A DNA stretch of 64,000 nt from an uncultured Pelagibacteraceae bacterium (GCA_902541315.1 CACBQF010000001.1:62001-126000), one strand, 5' to 3'; shown: positions 20,890 to 30,498, numbered from the stretch's first letter. Made by a program: numbers and translations. Notes: generated by a model not told the origin, from the letters alone.

Positions 20890-23436
20890 ATGCTTAATCC
20901 ATTAAAATTTATTTCAAAATTAATTAAATCGAGCAACCAAAAAGAGCTAGATAGAATAGGAAAAATAGTTCAGAAGATAAACTCTTTGGAAGAAAGCACT
21001 AGAAAACTAAAAGATTCTGATTTTCCTAACAAAACAAAGGAGTTAAAAGAAAAATTAAATAATGGAAGTGATATTGATAAATTACTCCCAGAAGCTTTTG
21101 CTTTGGTTAGAGAGGCATCAAGAAGAACGAGGAATGAAAGACATTTTGATGTACAGATTATAGGTGGAATAGTTTTGCATGAGGCAAAAATTGCTGAAAT
21201 GAAAACAGGCGAAGGAAAAACTTTAACAATTGCTTTGTCAGCATATCTAAATGCCTTACTTGGAAGAGGTGTTCACATTGTAACTGTTAATGACTATTTG
21301 GCAAAAAGAGATTGCTTAGAAATGGGAAAAATTTACAATTTTCTAGGTTTATCTTCAGGTTTCATAAATAATAATCAAGACGATAAAGAAAGAAAAGAAA
21401 ATTATAATTGTGACATCACTTATGCGACTAATAGTGAGCTAGGATTTGATTATCTTAGAGACAACATGAAGTTTAAGAATGAGGAAATGGTACAGAGAGA
21501 ACATTTTTTTTCAATAGTTGATGAAATTGATTCATGTTTGATAGATGAGGCAAGAACTCCTTTAATAATTTCAGGTGCTGCTGAAGATAAAACTGACAAA
21601 TATCAAGCTGTGGATAAGTTAATAAAAAGACTCGATGAATCAGATTATGAAATAGATGAAAAAGATAAAAATATTTTGTTAACAAATAAAGGGATTAATA
21701 ATGTAGAAAAAATTTTTTCTGATACAGGTATATTAAAAAATAATAATTTTTACGACGCAGAAAACTTAAATTTAGTACATCATGTAAATCAAGCATTGAG
21801 AGCAAATCACTTATTTGAGAAGGGTAGAGACTATATTGTTAAAGATAACTCATTAAAGATAATTGATGAACTTACAGGAAGAATACTTGAGGGCAGAAGA
21901 TTTAGCGACGGACTTCACCAAGCATTAGAAGCAAAAGAAAAAATTGAAATTCAAGCTGAAAATCAAACTTTAGCCTCTATAACTTATCAAAATTATTTTA
22001 AACTTTATAAAAAAATTTCTGGATGCACTGGTACCGCGGTAACAGAGTCTGAAGAATTTTTTGACATCTATAATCTACAGGTCGTGGTTATTCCAACTAA
22101 TAAAAAAATGATAAGGAAAGATTACAATGATCAAATTTTTAAAACAGAGCGAGAAAAAAATAGTGCTATAATAAATAAAATAGTTAGCTGTAATAAATCT
22201 GGACAACCTCTATTAGTTTTTACTTCTAGCATCAACAAATCAGAAGTTTATTCGAAGTTACTTAGCCAGAAAAAAATTCCACATGTTTTACTAAATGCTA
22301 AAAATCACGAAAATGAAGCTGAGATCATTGCTAATGCAGGAAGAGAGGGATCAGTAATTATAACTACAAGTATTTCAGGAAGAGGAGTAGATATTCAACT
22401 TGGAGGAAAAAAGGACACTCTTGATGAAGAGAAATTAATAAAAGAAAAAGAAAAAATTAAGTCCTTGGGTGGTTTGTTTGTTATAGGCACGGAAAGAATG
22501 GAGTCAAGAAGAGTTGACAACCAAGCAAGAGGAAGAGCCGGACGTCAAGGCGATGAGGGAAGTTCAATTTTCTATGTAAGCTTAGAGGATGACCTAATGC
22601 GAATTTTTGGTTCAGAGTCAATGAACAAAATGCTTGAAAAATTAGGACTAAAAGATGGTGAAAGTATTGATCATCCATGGATCAACAAAGCTCTAGAAAG
22701 AGCTCAGCAAAAAGTGGAAGCTAGAAACTTTGATATAAGAAAAACTCTTATTAAGTTTGATAATGTTTTAAATGATCAAAGACAAGTAATTTTTTCGCAA
22801 AGAAAAGAGGCAATGAACAGTGATAAGATTTTTGATTATTCTAATAATTTTTTTGATGAAATAAAAAAAAATATAATAGATTTGAAAATCGAGAAACTAT
22901 CAAATCCAAAAAGTCAGCATTTTGAAAATCAAATCAAGACTCTCTTGGGTAAAAACTTTGATGAAAAAGATTTAGAAAATTTGTTAAAAAAAAAAGATAA
23001 TGATCTTATTAAGCTATTATCCGAGAATTTTGAGAATGCAAGAAATGAAAGAGTAAAACTTTTAGGTGAAAACCAGTCTAAAGAGGTAGAAAAAAGAATT
23101 TTTTTACAATCAATTGATATCAATTGGAAATCTCACATTCAATATTTAGAACAACTGAGACAAGTAATTGGATTAAGATCTTATGGGCAAAGAGACCCCC
23201 TTATTGAATACAAAAAAGAGGCTTTTACATTATTTGAGAACTTACTAAAAAAGCTTAAACAAGACTATATTAATGTTCTAATGAATCTCAAATTTGTTGA
23301 GACATCAAATAAGGAATTAGATGAAAAATTGAGTGAAAAAACTTCGATAGATAAGATAAATAAAAAGGTTAGAAGAAATGAACCTTGTCCATGTGGCTCA
23401 GGAAAAAAATTCAAAAAATGTTGTGGGAGCTTATAA
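20890..23436 (+). CDS. secA: Preprotein translocase ATPase SecA
   Basis: 848 residues. It is the motor that drives unfolded proteins through SecYEG. Seen in order: the DEAD motor with Walker A MKTGEGKT (about 101-108), the VDEIDS Walker B region near 214, the preprotein cross-linking domain, a second ATPase half with TSISGRGVDI and GRAGRQGD, helical scaffold, and the C-terminal zinc finger CPCGSGKKFKKCCG that binds SecB and lipids. It is divergent from argJ across 66 AT-rich bases, and its stop overlaps accA by 6 bases in convergent orientation. Confidence 0.97.
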   Translation: MLNPLKFISKLIKSSNQKELDRIGKIVQKINSLEESTRKLKDSDFPNKTKELKEKLNNGSDIDKLLPEAFALVREASRRTRNERHFDVQIIGGIVLHEAKIAEMKTGEGKTLTIALSAYLNALLGRGVHIVTVNDYLAKRDCLEMGKIYNFLGLSSGFINNNQDDKERKENYNCDITYATNSELGFDYLRDNMKFKNEEMVQREHFFSIVDEIDSCLIDEARTPLIISGAAEDKTDKYQAVDKLIKRLDESDYEIDEKDKNILLTNKGINNVEKIFSDTGILKNNNFYDAENLNLVHHVNQALRANHLFEKGRDYIVKDNSLKIIDELTGRILEGRRFSDGLHQALEAKEKIEIQAENQTLASITYQNYFKLYKKISGCTGTAVTESEEFFDIYNLQVVVIPTNKKMIRKDYNDQIFKTEREKNSAIINKIVSCNKSGQPLLVFTSSINKSEVYSKLLSQKKIPHVLLNAKNHENEAEIIANAGREGSVIITTSISGRGVDIQLGGKKDTLDEEKLIKEKEKIKSLGGLFVIGTERMESRRVDNQARGRAGRQGDEGSSIFYVSLEDDLMRIFGSESMNKMLEKLGLKDGESIDHPWINKALERAQQKVEARNFDIRKTLIKFDNVLNDQRQVIFSQRKEAMNSDKIFDYSNNFFDEIKKNIIDLKIEKLSNPKSQHFENQIKTLLGKNFDEKDLENLLKKKDNDLIKLLSENFENARNERVKLLGENQSKEVEKRIFLQSIDINWKSHIQYLEQLRQVIGLRSYGQRDPLIEYKKEAFTLFENLLKKLKQDYINVLMNLKFVETSNKELDEKLSEKTSIDKINKKVRRNEPCPCGSGKKFKKCCGSL

Positions 23437-24522
23437 AATAATTAATAATGAGATTAGAAATAAAAAACCAAAAAGAAAATAAAGTGTTTTTTTATATCTT
23501 AAAATTTTAAAAATTTGGTCTTTATAAACATTTAAATTACTCAATTCATCAGTATTAGTTACAAACCCTTTACTTCTTCCAATTTTAATAAACTTATTTT
23601 TTCTATCATTATAAATTTCATCAGCAGACATCGAGCGAAAAGTAATCAAACTAGATGTAAGTGCCTTATTTACATTCTCTAAGATGAGCTCTTTGTCTCT
23701 GTGAGCACCTCCCAAAGGTTCCTCAATAATTTCATCAATTACATTAAGTTGAAGTAAATCCTTTGCAGAGAGTTTCATTGCTTTGGCAGCATCAAGCATT
23801 TTTTTTGGGTCCCTCCATAAAATTGTTGCACATCCCTCAGGGGAAATAACTGAGTAAATTGCATTTTCAAGCATCAAAACTTTGTTTGATGAAGCTAAAG
23901 CGATAGCACCACCTGACCCACCTTCTCCAATAATGATTGCTATTGTCGGAACTTTTAACTTCATACAACATTCTATGGACCTAGCTATTGCCTCTGCTTG
24001 GCCTCGCTCCTCAGCACCCACACCTGGATAAGCTCCTGGAGTATCAATAAAAGATATTATTGGTATACCAAATCTATCAGCTAGCTCCATTAACCTTATA
24101 GTTTTTCTATAGCCTTCTGGCCTCATCATGCCAAAATTTCTTTCTATCCTACTGTCTAAATCCTCACCTTTTTCTTGACCAATCACTAAAACAGATTGAT
24201 TATTAAATTTCGCAAAACCTGCAATGACAGATTTATCTTCACCATAATACCTATCACCAGAAAGTGTAATGAAGTCATCAAACAAATTATCGATAAAAAA
24301 TTTAGACTTAGGTCTATCTTCATGTCTCGCTACCATAGTTGTTTGCCAGGGATCTAAATTAGAGTAAACTGACTGTAGTCTGTCGTTTATTTCCTCTTCT
24401 GTTTTGGAAATTTTTTTAGTATCTACTTCAGAAATACCACCCTGATTATATGGATCTTTAAGTTTTTCTAGCTCTTCGTCTAATTCTTTTATTTCTTTTT
24501 CAAAATTAAGGTAGTTTTTCAT
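23431..24522 (-). CDS. accA: Acetyl-CoA carboxylase carboxyltransferase subunit alpha with a hydrophobic C-terminal tail
   Basis: 363 residues; E. coli AccA has about 319. It carries CO2 from biotin to acetyl-CoA together with AccD (encoded at 45918). Family marks include RRNFG-type (here RNFGMMRPEGYRK), FIDTPGAYPGVGAEERGQ, GEGGSGGA and VISPEGCA. The usual end is near residue 320; a further 40 or so residues follow, closing with a very hydrophobic stretch of about 20 residues (FLFGFLFLISLLIIL) that looks like a membrane anchor. The end overlaps secA by 6 bases, so the tail may be recruited sequence. Alone on the minus strand, divergent from glcB. Confidence 0.93.
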   Translation of the reverse strand: MKNYLNFEKEIKELDEELEKLKDPYNQGGISEVDTKKISKTEEEINDRLQSVYSNLDPWQTTMVARHEDRPKSKFFIDNLFDDFITLSGDRYYGEDKSVIAGFAKFNNQSVLVIGQEKGEDLDSRIERNFGMMRPEGYRKTIRLMELADRFGIPIISFIDTPGAYPGVGAEERGQAEAIARSIECCMKLKVPTIAIIIGEGGSGGAIALASSNKVLMLENAIYSVISPEGCATILWRDPKKMLDAAKAMKLSAKDLLQLNVIDEIIEEPLGGAHRDKELILENVNKALTSSLITFRSMSADEIYNDRKNKFIKIGRSKGFVTNTDELSNLNVYKDQIFKILRYKKTLYFLFGFLFLISLLIIL

Positions 24523-24571
24523 TGTTTTTTATAATGATTACTTAATTAACAAAAAAGGCAATAAAATGATA

Positions 24572-24600
24572 TTGAATTAAACATGTATTTGTTATTTAAT
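24572..24600 (+). promoter_or_regulatory. Candidate promoter of the glycine riboswitch-glcB transcript
   Basis: TTGAAT (24572-24577) and TTTAAT (24595-24600) are separated by 17 bases. A start near 24607 would place the first aptamer about 25 bases into the transcript. A second AT-rich hexamer (TATAAA near 24613) also exists, so this is a candidate only. Confidence 0.45.
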
Positions 24601-24631
24601 AGATTATCCTTTATAAAGAATAAAGTTTTAC

Positions 24632-24776
24632 TATCGGGAGAGACTATTTTTAGCGCCGAAGGAGCAACCACCCCGGAAACTCTCAGGCAAAAGGACCGAT
24701 CGAAGCATAACGCTCTGGAAAGAGATTGATTTCCGCCGAAGGAGCAAAACTCTCAGGCAAAAATACAGATGGGGTA
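24632..24776 (+). promoter_or_regulatory. Tandem glycine riboswitch
   Basis: Two aptamers in a row share the diagnostic cores GCCGAAGGAGCAA (24654 and 24734 regions) and AACTCTCAGGCAAAA (24678 and 24748 regions). Aptamer 1 closes with ATCGG (24633-24637) and CCGAT (24696-24700); aptamer 2 runs about 24708-24776 and ends in GGGG just before the coding start. This matches the known glycine riboswitch class. It lies in front of malate synthase G rather than the glycine cleavage operon, an arrangement known from SAR11 and tied there to glycine/serine need. It is probably an ON switch, with the GGGG near 24771 perhaps acting in ribosome access. Confidence 0.95.
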
Positions 24777-24790
24777 TAAATTTGAGTGCT

Positions 24791-26965
24791 ATGCAAGAAA
24801 AATACGTTAAAATTAACAAATTACAAGTATCTGAAAAGCTGTCAAACTTCGTAAATGATGAACTATTAAAAAATACAAATATATCTCCTGAAAATTTTTG
24901 GTTGGGTCTTGAAAAAACTCTTGATGAGCTTGCACCAAAAAACAGAGAATTAATTAAATTTAGAGAAGATTTGCAAAAAAAAATAGATGAATGGCATATC
25001 AAAAACAAAGGTAAAGAATTTAATTTAAAAGAGTATAAAAAATTTTTATTAGAAATTGGTTATTTAAAAAATGAGGGGCCTGATTTTAAAATAGAAACTA
25101 AAAATGTTGATGAAGAAATCGCAAATATAGCTGGACCTCAATTAGTAGTGCCCGTCATGAATGAGAGGTATGCGCTAAATGCTGCAAATGCAAGATGGAT
25201 GAGTTTATATGATAGTCTTTATGGTACAGACGTAATTGAACAGTCTGAAGATAGCGTATCTGAGAGGTATGATCCTCTAAGGGGTGAAATGGTTATTAAA
25301 TATGGTAGAGATTTTTTAAATAAGTACTTTCCATTAGCAGGATTAAGTTGGAGTCAAATTACAAGTTTTGCTGTGAAATACGGTAAATTAAAAGTTCTAA
25401 AAGGTGCTGATATTTTTGATTTGGAAGATGAAAATAAATTTATTGGACATAGAGGTGAGAGTGATAATCCATCTGCAATTATTCTTAAAAATAATAACTT
25501 ACATATTGAAATTCTAAAAGATTCTAGAGCGTTTGCTGCTCAACAAGATCATGCTGGAATAAGTGACATAATACTAGAGTCTGCCGTATCAACAATTTGT
25601 GATAATGAGGATAGTGTTGCAGCAGTTGACTCGGAAGATAAAATTATTTGCTATCGAAATTGGCTAGGCCTTATGAAAGGCGATCTGAAATCAAAATTTA
25701 AAAAAGAAGGTAAATTATTTGAGAGAAAGCTAAATCCACACAGAAGTTATATTTCAAAAGATGGTAAAGTTTTAAAGTTACATGGTAGAAGTCTTTTACT
25801 TATAAGAAATGTTGGTCATCTAATGACTAATCCGTCGATTTTATTAAGCGATGGAAGTGAAGTTCCTGAAGGAATTATGGACGCATTCATTACAACAGCA
25901 GCTGCACTACATGATATTAAAAACAAAACTAATTCAAGGACTGGATCTGTGTATATAGTAAAGCCTAAAATGCATGGTCCAGATGAGACCGCGTTTACAG
26001 ATTTAATTTTTTCTAAAGTTGAAGAGGTTCTAAATTTACCTAAGTATACTTGTAAGATTGGTATTATGGATGAGGAAAGACGAACGTCTGCAAATTTAAA
26101 AGAATGTATTAGAAGTCTAAAAAATAGAGTTTTTTTCATAAATACTGGTTTTTTAGACAGAACTGGTGATGAAATGCATACATCAATGGAAGCTGGCCCT
26201 ATGATTAAAAAAGGTGATATGAAATCATCTAAATGGATCAACGCTTACGAGAATAACAATGTCGATATTGGTTTAAAATGTGGGTTTTCAGGAAAAGCAC
26301 AAATTGGAAAAGGAATGTGGGCAATGCCAGATAAAATGAAAGATATGATGGATCAAAAAAAAGGCCACCTAAAAGCTGGCGCAAACTGTGCATGGGTTCC
26401 ATCTCCAACAGCAGCTGCTTTGCACGCTTTACATTATCACGAAATAAATATTTTTAATGAACAAAAAAAATTAATGGGTAGAGAACCAGCTAAAATTGAG
26501 GATCTCTTAACAATTCCAACAGCAGACCGGCCTAATTGGTCTGTAGAGGATATAAATAAAGAAATTTCTAATTCTGCACAAACTTTATTGGGTTATGTTG
26601 TAAGATGGGTAGACCAAGGCGTGGGTTGTTCTAAAGTACCTGATATCAACAATATAGGTTTGATGGAAGATAGGGCAACTCTTAGAATTTCATCTCAGCA
26701 TATAGCCAACTGGATCCATCATGGGATCACAACAAAAATACAAGTAACTGAAATAATGAAAGAGATGGCAAAAATAGTTGATGAACAGAATAAAGGTGAT
26801 CCATTATATGTTAAAATGAGCAATAATTATGAAAACTCTATAGCATTTCAAACTGCTTGTGATCTGGTATTTAAGGGTAAAGAACAACCCTCAGGTTACA
26901 CTGAGCCATTACTTCATTTAAACAGGTTAAAAAAAAAATCTAATCTGAGTTCGAAATCATATTAG
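24791..26965 (+). CDS. glcB: Malate synthase G
   Basis: 724 residues from the ATG at 24791; a TTG at 24782 would add three. The ATG start gives MQEKYVKINKL, the usual N-terminus. The enzyme joins glyoxylate and acetyl-CoA to malate. Recognisable: the QDHAG region, GPDETAFTD, FINTGFLDRTGDEMHTSMEAGP around 450-470, and the catalytic base area GANCAWVPSPTAAALHALHYH. It is of G type (monomeric, over 700 residues). The glycine riboswitch directly upstream suggests that glycine level sets glyoxylate use. The 3' end overlaps recR by 26 bases in convergent orientation. Confidence 0.96.
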   Translation: MQEKYVKINKLQVSEKLSNFVNDELLKNTNISPENFWLGLEKTLDELAPKNRELIKFREDLQKKIDEWHIKNKGKEFNLKEYKKFLLEIGYLKNEGPDFKIETKNVDEEIANIAGPQLVVPVMNERYALNAANARWMSLYDSLYGTDVIEQSEDSVSERYDPLRGEMVIKYGRDFLNKYFPLAGLSWSQITSFAVKYGKLKVLKGADIFDLEDENKFIGHRGESDNPSAIILKNNNLHIEILKDSRAFAAQQDHAGISDIILESAVSTICDNEDSVAAVDSEDKIICYRNWLGLMKGDLKSKFKKEGKLFERKLNPHRSYISKDGKVLKLHGRSLLLIRNVGHLMTNPSILLSDGSEVPEGIMDAFITTAAALHDIKNKTNSRTGSVYIVKPKMHGPDETAFTDLIFSKVEEVLNLPKYTCKIGIMDEERRTSANLKECIRSLKNRVFFINTGFLDRTGDEMHTSMEAGPMIKKGDMKSSKWINAYENNNVDIGLKCGFSGKAQIGKGMWAMPDKMKDMMDQKKGHLKAGANCAWVPSPTAAALHALHYHEINIFNEQKKLMGREPAKIEDLLTIPTADRPNWSVEDINKEISNSAQTLLGYVVRWVDQGVGCSKVPDINNIGLMEDRATLRISSQHIANWIHHGITTKIQVTEIMKEMAKIVDEQNKGDPLYVKMSNNYENSIAFQTACDLVFKGKEQPSGYTEPLLHLNRLKKKSNLSSKSY

Positions 26966-27557
26966 ATCGATTTTTAAAAGCAGAAATTAAAGTTCCATCA
27001 TCTAGATTTTCTATCTCACCACCAACCGGTAAGCCTTGAGCAAGCTTAGTAATTTTTACTTTGGAATTTTTTAAACTTTCTTGAATATAATAAGCAGTAG
27101 TTTGCCCCTCTATTGTAGCGCTTGTTGCCAAAATAACCTCTTCTATCTTATCTTTTTCAACTCTGTTTATTAATGAATCGATTAACAAATCTCCTTTTCT
27201 ATTTCCTGCAGAAGAGATAGTACCTCCAAGGATATGAAAATATCCTTGATAAATATTAGAACTTTCGATGGACCATTGGTCTGCTATATTTTCAACCACA
27301 CAAATTTTATCATATTTTTTGTCTAAAATTTTGCAATTTTCATAATCACAGTCTATATAATTAGACTTTAAAGCTCCGCAAATTGTACATCTGGAAATAT
27401 TTTTATAAATATCTGTTAAAGATTTTGCTAGAGGCTTTACTAATTCGTCTTTGTTATTAATTAATTTTAAAATAATTCGCTTCGCTGATTTTGGCCCCAA
27501 TCCAGGTAATTTTGATATTAGTTTAATTAACTGATCTATCTCATTACAATTTTGCAT
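26940..27557 (-). CDS. recR: Recombination mediator RecR
   Basis: 205 residues. RecR helps load RecA at gaps together with RecO/RecF. Seen: helix-hairpin-helix (LPGLGPKSAKRI, 14-25), zinc finger (CTIC ... CDYENCKIL, about 57-76) and a Toprim domain with VVENIADQWSIE and GRKGD-type features. The gene lies at the end of the ffs-dnaX-ybaB-recR set, 3 bases after ybaB, the standard bacterial arrangement. Confidence 0.95.
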   Translation of the reverse strand: MQNCNEIDQLIKLISKLPGLGPKSAKRIILKLINNKDELVKPLAKSLTDIYKNISRCTICGALKSNYIDCDYENCKILDKKYDKICVVENIADQWSIESSNIYQGYFHILGGTISSAGNRKGDLLIDSLINRVEKDKIEEVILATSATIEGQTTAYYIQESLKNSKVKITKLAQGLPVGGEIENLDDGTLISAFKNRSNMISNSD

Positions 27558-27560
27558 ATT

Positions 27561-27878
27561 CTATAAAGGCCATTTAAATCCAGGAATACCAAATCCACCC
27601 GTTGCTTTTGAAATTTCCTCAGTTGTTTTTGATTTAAGTTGAGATTTAGCACTATTATGAGCTGCAACAATCAAGTCCTCAATTATGGTTTTGTTCTCTC
27701 TCATAACTTCATCAGATAACTCTATTGTTTGCATTTCTCCTTCTCCATCTAAAGTTATCTTCACAGAATTTGATCCTGAAACTCCTACAACTCTAATTTC
27801 TTTAATCTTTTGTTGGCTTTCCTTCATCTTTTCCTCAAGCTCTTTAGCTTTATCTAATATTTTACTAAAATCAGTCAT
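27561..27878 (-). CDS. ybaB: YbaB/EbfC nucleoid-associated protein
   Basis: 105 residues from ATG 27878. This start is supported by GGAG seven bases upstream; a TTG at 27884 would fall on the ribosome site. The protein has the typical MKESQQKIKEIRVVG helix, VKITLDGEGEMQTIELSDEV strand region and the C-terminal GGFGIPG tail. The family forms DNA-binding dimers. The start overlaps the dnaX stop by 8 bases, so it is translationally coupled to dnaX and followed by recR. Confidence 0.93.
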   Translation of the reverse strand: MTDFSKILDKAKELEEKMKESQQKIKEIRVVGVSGSNSVKITLDGEGEMQTIELSDEVMRENKTIIEDLIVAAHNSAKSQLKSKTTEEISKATGGFGIPGFKWPL

Positions 27879-29523
27879 TATCAACTCCGTTTTTGTTTGA
27901 ATTTACGTCTATTAATTCGACATCAGGAAATTTTTCCAGCACACTCTTAAATATCTTTGAGTTTTTCATTTCATCAATCAATATTTTCTTAGCATTTTTT
28001 TGTTTATCATTTATTGACATTTGTCCTTTTAATTTACTAAACGTAATAATCCATCTTTCATCAGTCCATTCAAAAAGTTTTGACGATAGATTTTTTACAA
28101 AATTTTTATCTAAACTTTCATTAAAAGATATTTCAATTCTATTTTTTTCAAATTTTACAAGATTAACGTTTTTTTCTAATTCGTATTTTAATTTTATTTC
28201 CTTTTTATTTGAACAAACTTCAATTAAGTTTTCAAAAGTATTTATATTAGTTTTATTTTCTGCTTTGATTTCTGATTGGACTTCTGGTTTATTTTTATCT
28301 TCTTGTGCAATATTCTTTATTTGATTGACTGTTTTAGAAGTTGACTCACTTTCTGAATTCTTGTCTAGATTTTCACTTTTTGTACGAACCTCAATTTTTT
28401 CAATTTTATTTTCAAATTTTCCAGAACTTAAATACATCAATCTCATTAGGATCATTTCAATTGAAAAGTGTGGGTTAGAAACTATCTCTAACTCATCAAG
28501 TGAAGAGATAACAAACTGCCAAAATAATATTAATATCTCTGGGTCTATTTGATTTGATAAATTTTTAATTTTAAAAAATTCTTCATCATTCAAAGAAAAA
28601 TTTGTGCTTTCTAAAGTTAATGAATTTATATTTTTGAAGTAATAAAGTATCTCTAAGAAATCATTAATAAAAACCCTGGGTTCAACACCTTGATCATAAA
28701 TCTTTCTATAAGTGCTTATTACTTTTGTTTCTTCACCGTTTAAAATTAATTCAAACAAGTAGATTAATTGAGATTTATCGAAGTATCCAAAAATTCTCTG
28801 CGCTGAATTTAAATCTAACTCTTTGTCATCATCCAAGCTTAATAATGCTCTATCTAACAAAGATAAGGCATCTCTAACAGAGCCTTCTGAAATTTTAACT
28901 ATAAGCTTTAAAGCATCGTCTGTTATTTTTCCATTCTCTTTATCTTTAATTATTTTAATATATTCTAATAGTTCAGATGATTTAACTCTAGACAAATCAA
29001 ATCTTTGACATCTAGAAACTACAGTAACAGGAATTTTTTTAATTTCTGTCGTTGCGAAAATAAATTTTAAATATTCTGGCGGTTCTTCTAGGGTTTTTAA
29101 TAAGGCATTGAATGCTTGTTTACTCAACATATGAACTTCATCAATTATGAAAATTTTATATTTAGCGGATGTTGGTCCATATCTGGAAAATTCAATTAAA
29201 TCTCTTACATCATCTACACCTGTTTTGCTTGCTGCATCCATTTCAAGAACATCAATATGATTTGAGTTCGTTATTGCATCACAATTATCACATTTTACTT
29301 TACATTTATTTTCTATACCATTTAGACAATTCAATGTCTTTGCAACAATTCTTGCTGTTGTAGTTTTTCCAACCCCTCTTATTCCAGTGAACAAATATGC
29401 ATTGGGTATTTTGTTAGCTTTAATTGAGTTTATAATGGTTTCAGCAAGAACTTTTTGACCAATTAAATCATCAAAAGTTTGGGGTCTATATTTTAGTGCT
29501 AATACTTTTGATTTATTATTCAT
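27871..29523 (-). CDS. dnaX: DNA polymerase III subunit gamma/tau
   Basis: 550 residues. It is the clamp-loader ATPase. Seen: N-terminal ALKYRPQTFDDLIGQ, Walker A GIRGVGKTTTARI (48-60), zinc cysteines in CLNGIENKCKVKCDNC, Walker B FIIDEVHML and sensor 1 ATTE. A low-complexity Lys/Glu linker near 380-420 is followed by a C-terminal polymerase-binding domain. I see no need for a frameshift to get the full tau length. It starts about 10 bases after the SRP RNA and is probably read from the same transcript. Confidence 0.95.
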   Translation of the reverse strand: MNNKSKVLALKYRPQTFDDLIGQKVLAETIINSIKANKIPNAYLFTGIRGVGKTTTARIVAKTLNCLNGIENKCKVKCDNCDAITNSNHIDVLEMDAASKTGVDDVRDLIEFSRYGPTSAKYKIFIIDEVHMLSKQAFNALLKTLEEPPEYLKFIFATTEIKKIPVTVVSRCQRFDLSRVKSSELLEYIKIIKDKENGKITDDALKLIVKISEGSVRDALSLLDRALLSLDDDKELDLNSAQRIFGYFDKSQLIYLFELILNGEETKVISTYRKIYDQGVEPRVFINDFLEILYYFKNINSLTLESTNFSLNDEEFFKIKNLSNQIDPEILILFWQFVISSLDELEIVSNPHFSIEMILMRLMYLSSGKFENKIEKIEVRTKSENLDKNSESESTSKTVNQIKNIAQEDKNKPEVQSEIKAENKTNINTFENLIEVCSNKKEIKLKYELEKNVNLVKFEKNRIEISFNESLDKNFVKNLSSKLFEWTDERWIITFSKLKGQMSINDKQKNAKKILIDEMKNSKIFKSVLEKFPDVELIDVNSNKNGVDND

Positions 29524-29530
29524 AAATTTA

Positions 29531-29622
29531 ATAAGGAGACTAGAACCTGAATAACTGTCTCTACGACTGCTTCCGTTAAGATCTGGTCGGGTTCAAGCGG
29601 CATCCACCTCTAGCCTCCAGAT
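29531..29622 (-). ncRNA. ffs: Signal recognition particle RNA (4.5S, small bacterial type)
   Basis: On the minus strand a terminal helix forms between GGAGGCTAGA (29618-29609) and TCTAGTCTCC (29544-29535) with one G-U pair. The apical domain holds CCAGATC ... CGGAAGCAG, the conserved domain IV with the asymmetric loop that Ffh binds. Length near 90 nt fits the short bacterial form. It is directly upstream of dnaX, an arrangement found in many alphaproteobacteria. Exact ends are estimates. Confidence 0.88.
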
Positions 29623-29624
29623 GT

Positions 29625-29654
29625 ATTATAGCAGTAATGTTTTCTAAACCACAA
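29625..29654 (-). promoter_or_regulatory. Promoter of SRP RNA (and dnaX)
   Basis: A perfect TATAAT (29630-29625) lies 7 bases before the SRP RNA helix on the minus strand. TTGTGG sits 18 bases further upstream as a -35. The match is unusually good for this genome and fits a highly expressed RNA. Confidence 0.65.
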
Positions 29655-29667
29655 GAAATAATAAAAA

Positions 29668-30498
29668 TTACTTTTCTCGTATTTTGTCAGCCTCAAAGAC
29701 ACCTAAAACGTGAAAATCTTGACAATGCAAACCTAATTCCTCCAATGATTTTTTAACTTTTACATCTTCTATATGACCATCAAGATCACATAAGAAAAAA
29801 TAAGAATCGAAGGAATTTTTTTCAGGGTAACTTTGTAGTTTGGTTAAGTTTACACCATTAATAGCAAAACCGCCTAATGATTGATATAAGGCTGCTGGTT
29901 TACTTTTTAATTTGAATAAAAAAGATGTAATATATTTTTTGTCACCATATTCTGGTTGAAAAATGTTTTTACCCATAATTAAAAACCTGGTAAGATTTCC
30001 TTTTTCATTTTCAATATTTTTTTGAATTATTTCTAATCCATAAGTTTCTGCACTTAAAGTAGAAGCTATTGCAGCATTTTTATTATCTTTAATTCTAGAT
30101 ATCATTTCTGCTGATCCAGCTGTATCTGCTCTGACGTGTTCAATTAGATTGTTTGATTTTATAAAATTTGAACATTGTGATAGTGCTTGTGAATGAGAGT
30201 ATACATTTTTTATGTCAGATATTTTTGTACCAGGGATTGCTAGTAAATTATGTTCAATTTTTTGAAAATATTCTGAATAAATATTTAATCGATATTTAAA
30301 TACTAAATATTCAATTCCTATATTTCCGGTGATTCTATTAGACTCTGGTATAATTATTCTTGAAGATGAGTCTTCAGAAGCTTTTAAAAAACATTCATCA
30401 AAAGTCTTACATGGAATTATTTTGGCTTTTGGTGCAACGGATAAAGCAGCTAAATGTGAATATGCTCCAAATATTCCTTGAAAATAAATTTTTTCCAT
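29668..30498 (-). CDS. pheA: Prephenate dehydratase
   Basis: 276 residues from ATG 30498, which overlaps the kdsB stop as TGATG; the TTG one codon upstream is less likely. It makes phenylpyruvate for phenylalanine. Seen: N-terminal QGIFGAYSHLAA, the catalytic Thr-Arg-Phe of NLTRFLIMG near 165, and a C-terminal ACT domain with SKPAALYQSLGGFAINGVNLTKLQSYP that binds phenylalanine for feedback. There is no chorismate mutase domain. It is coupled to kdsB, an unrelated pathway, as is common in compact genomes. Confidence 0.95.
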   Translation of the reverse strand: MEKIYFQGIFGAYSHLAALSVAPKAKIIPCKTFDECFLKASEDSSSRIIIPESNRITGNIGIEYLVFKYRLNIYSEYFQKIEHNLLAIPGTKISDIKNVYSHSQALSQCSNFIKSNNLIEHVRADTAGSAEMISRIKDNKNAAIASTLSAETYGLEIIQKNIENEKGNLTRFLIMGKNIFQPEYGDKKYITSFLFKLKSKPAALYQSLGGFAINGVNLTKLQSYPEKNSFDSYFFLCDLDGHIEDVKVKKSLEELGLHCQDFHVLGVFEADKIREK

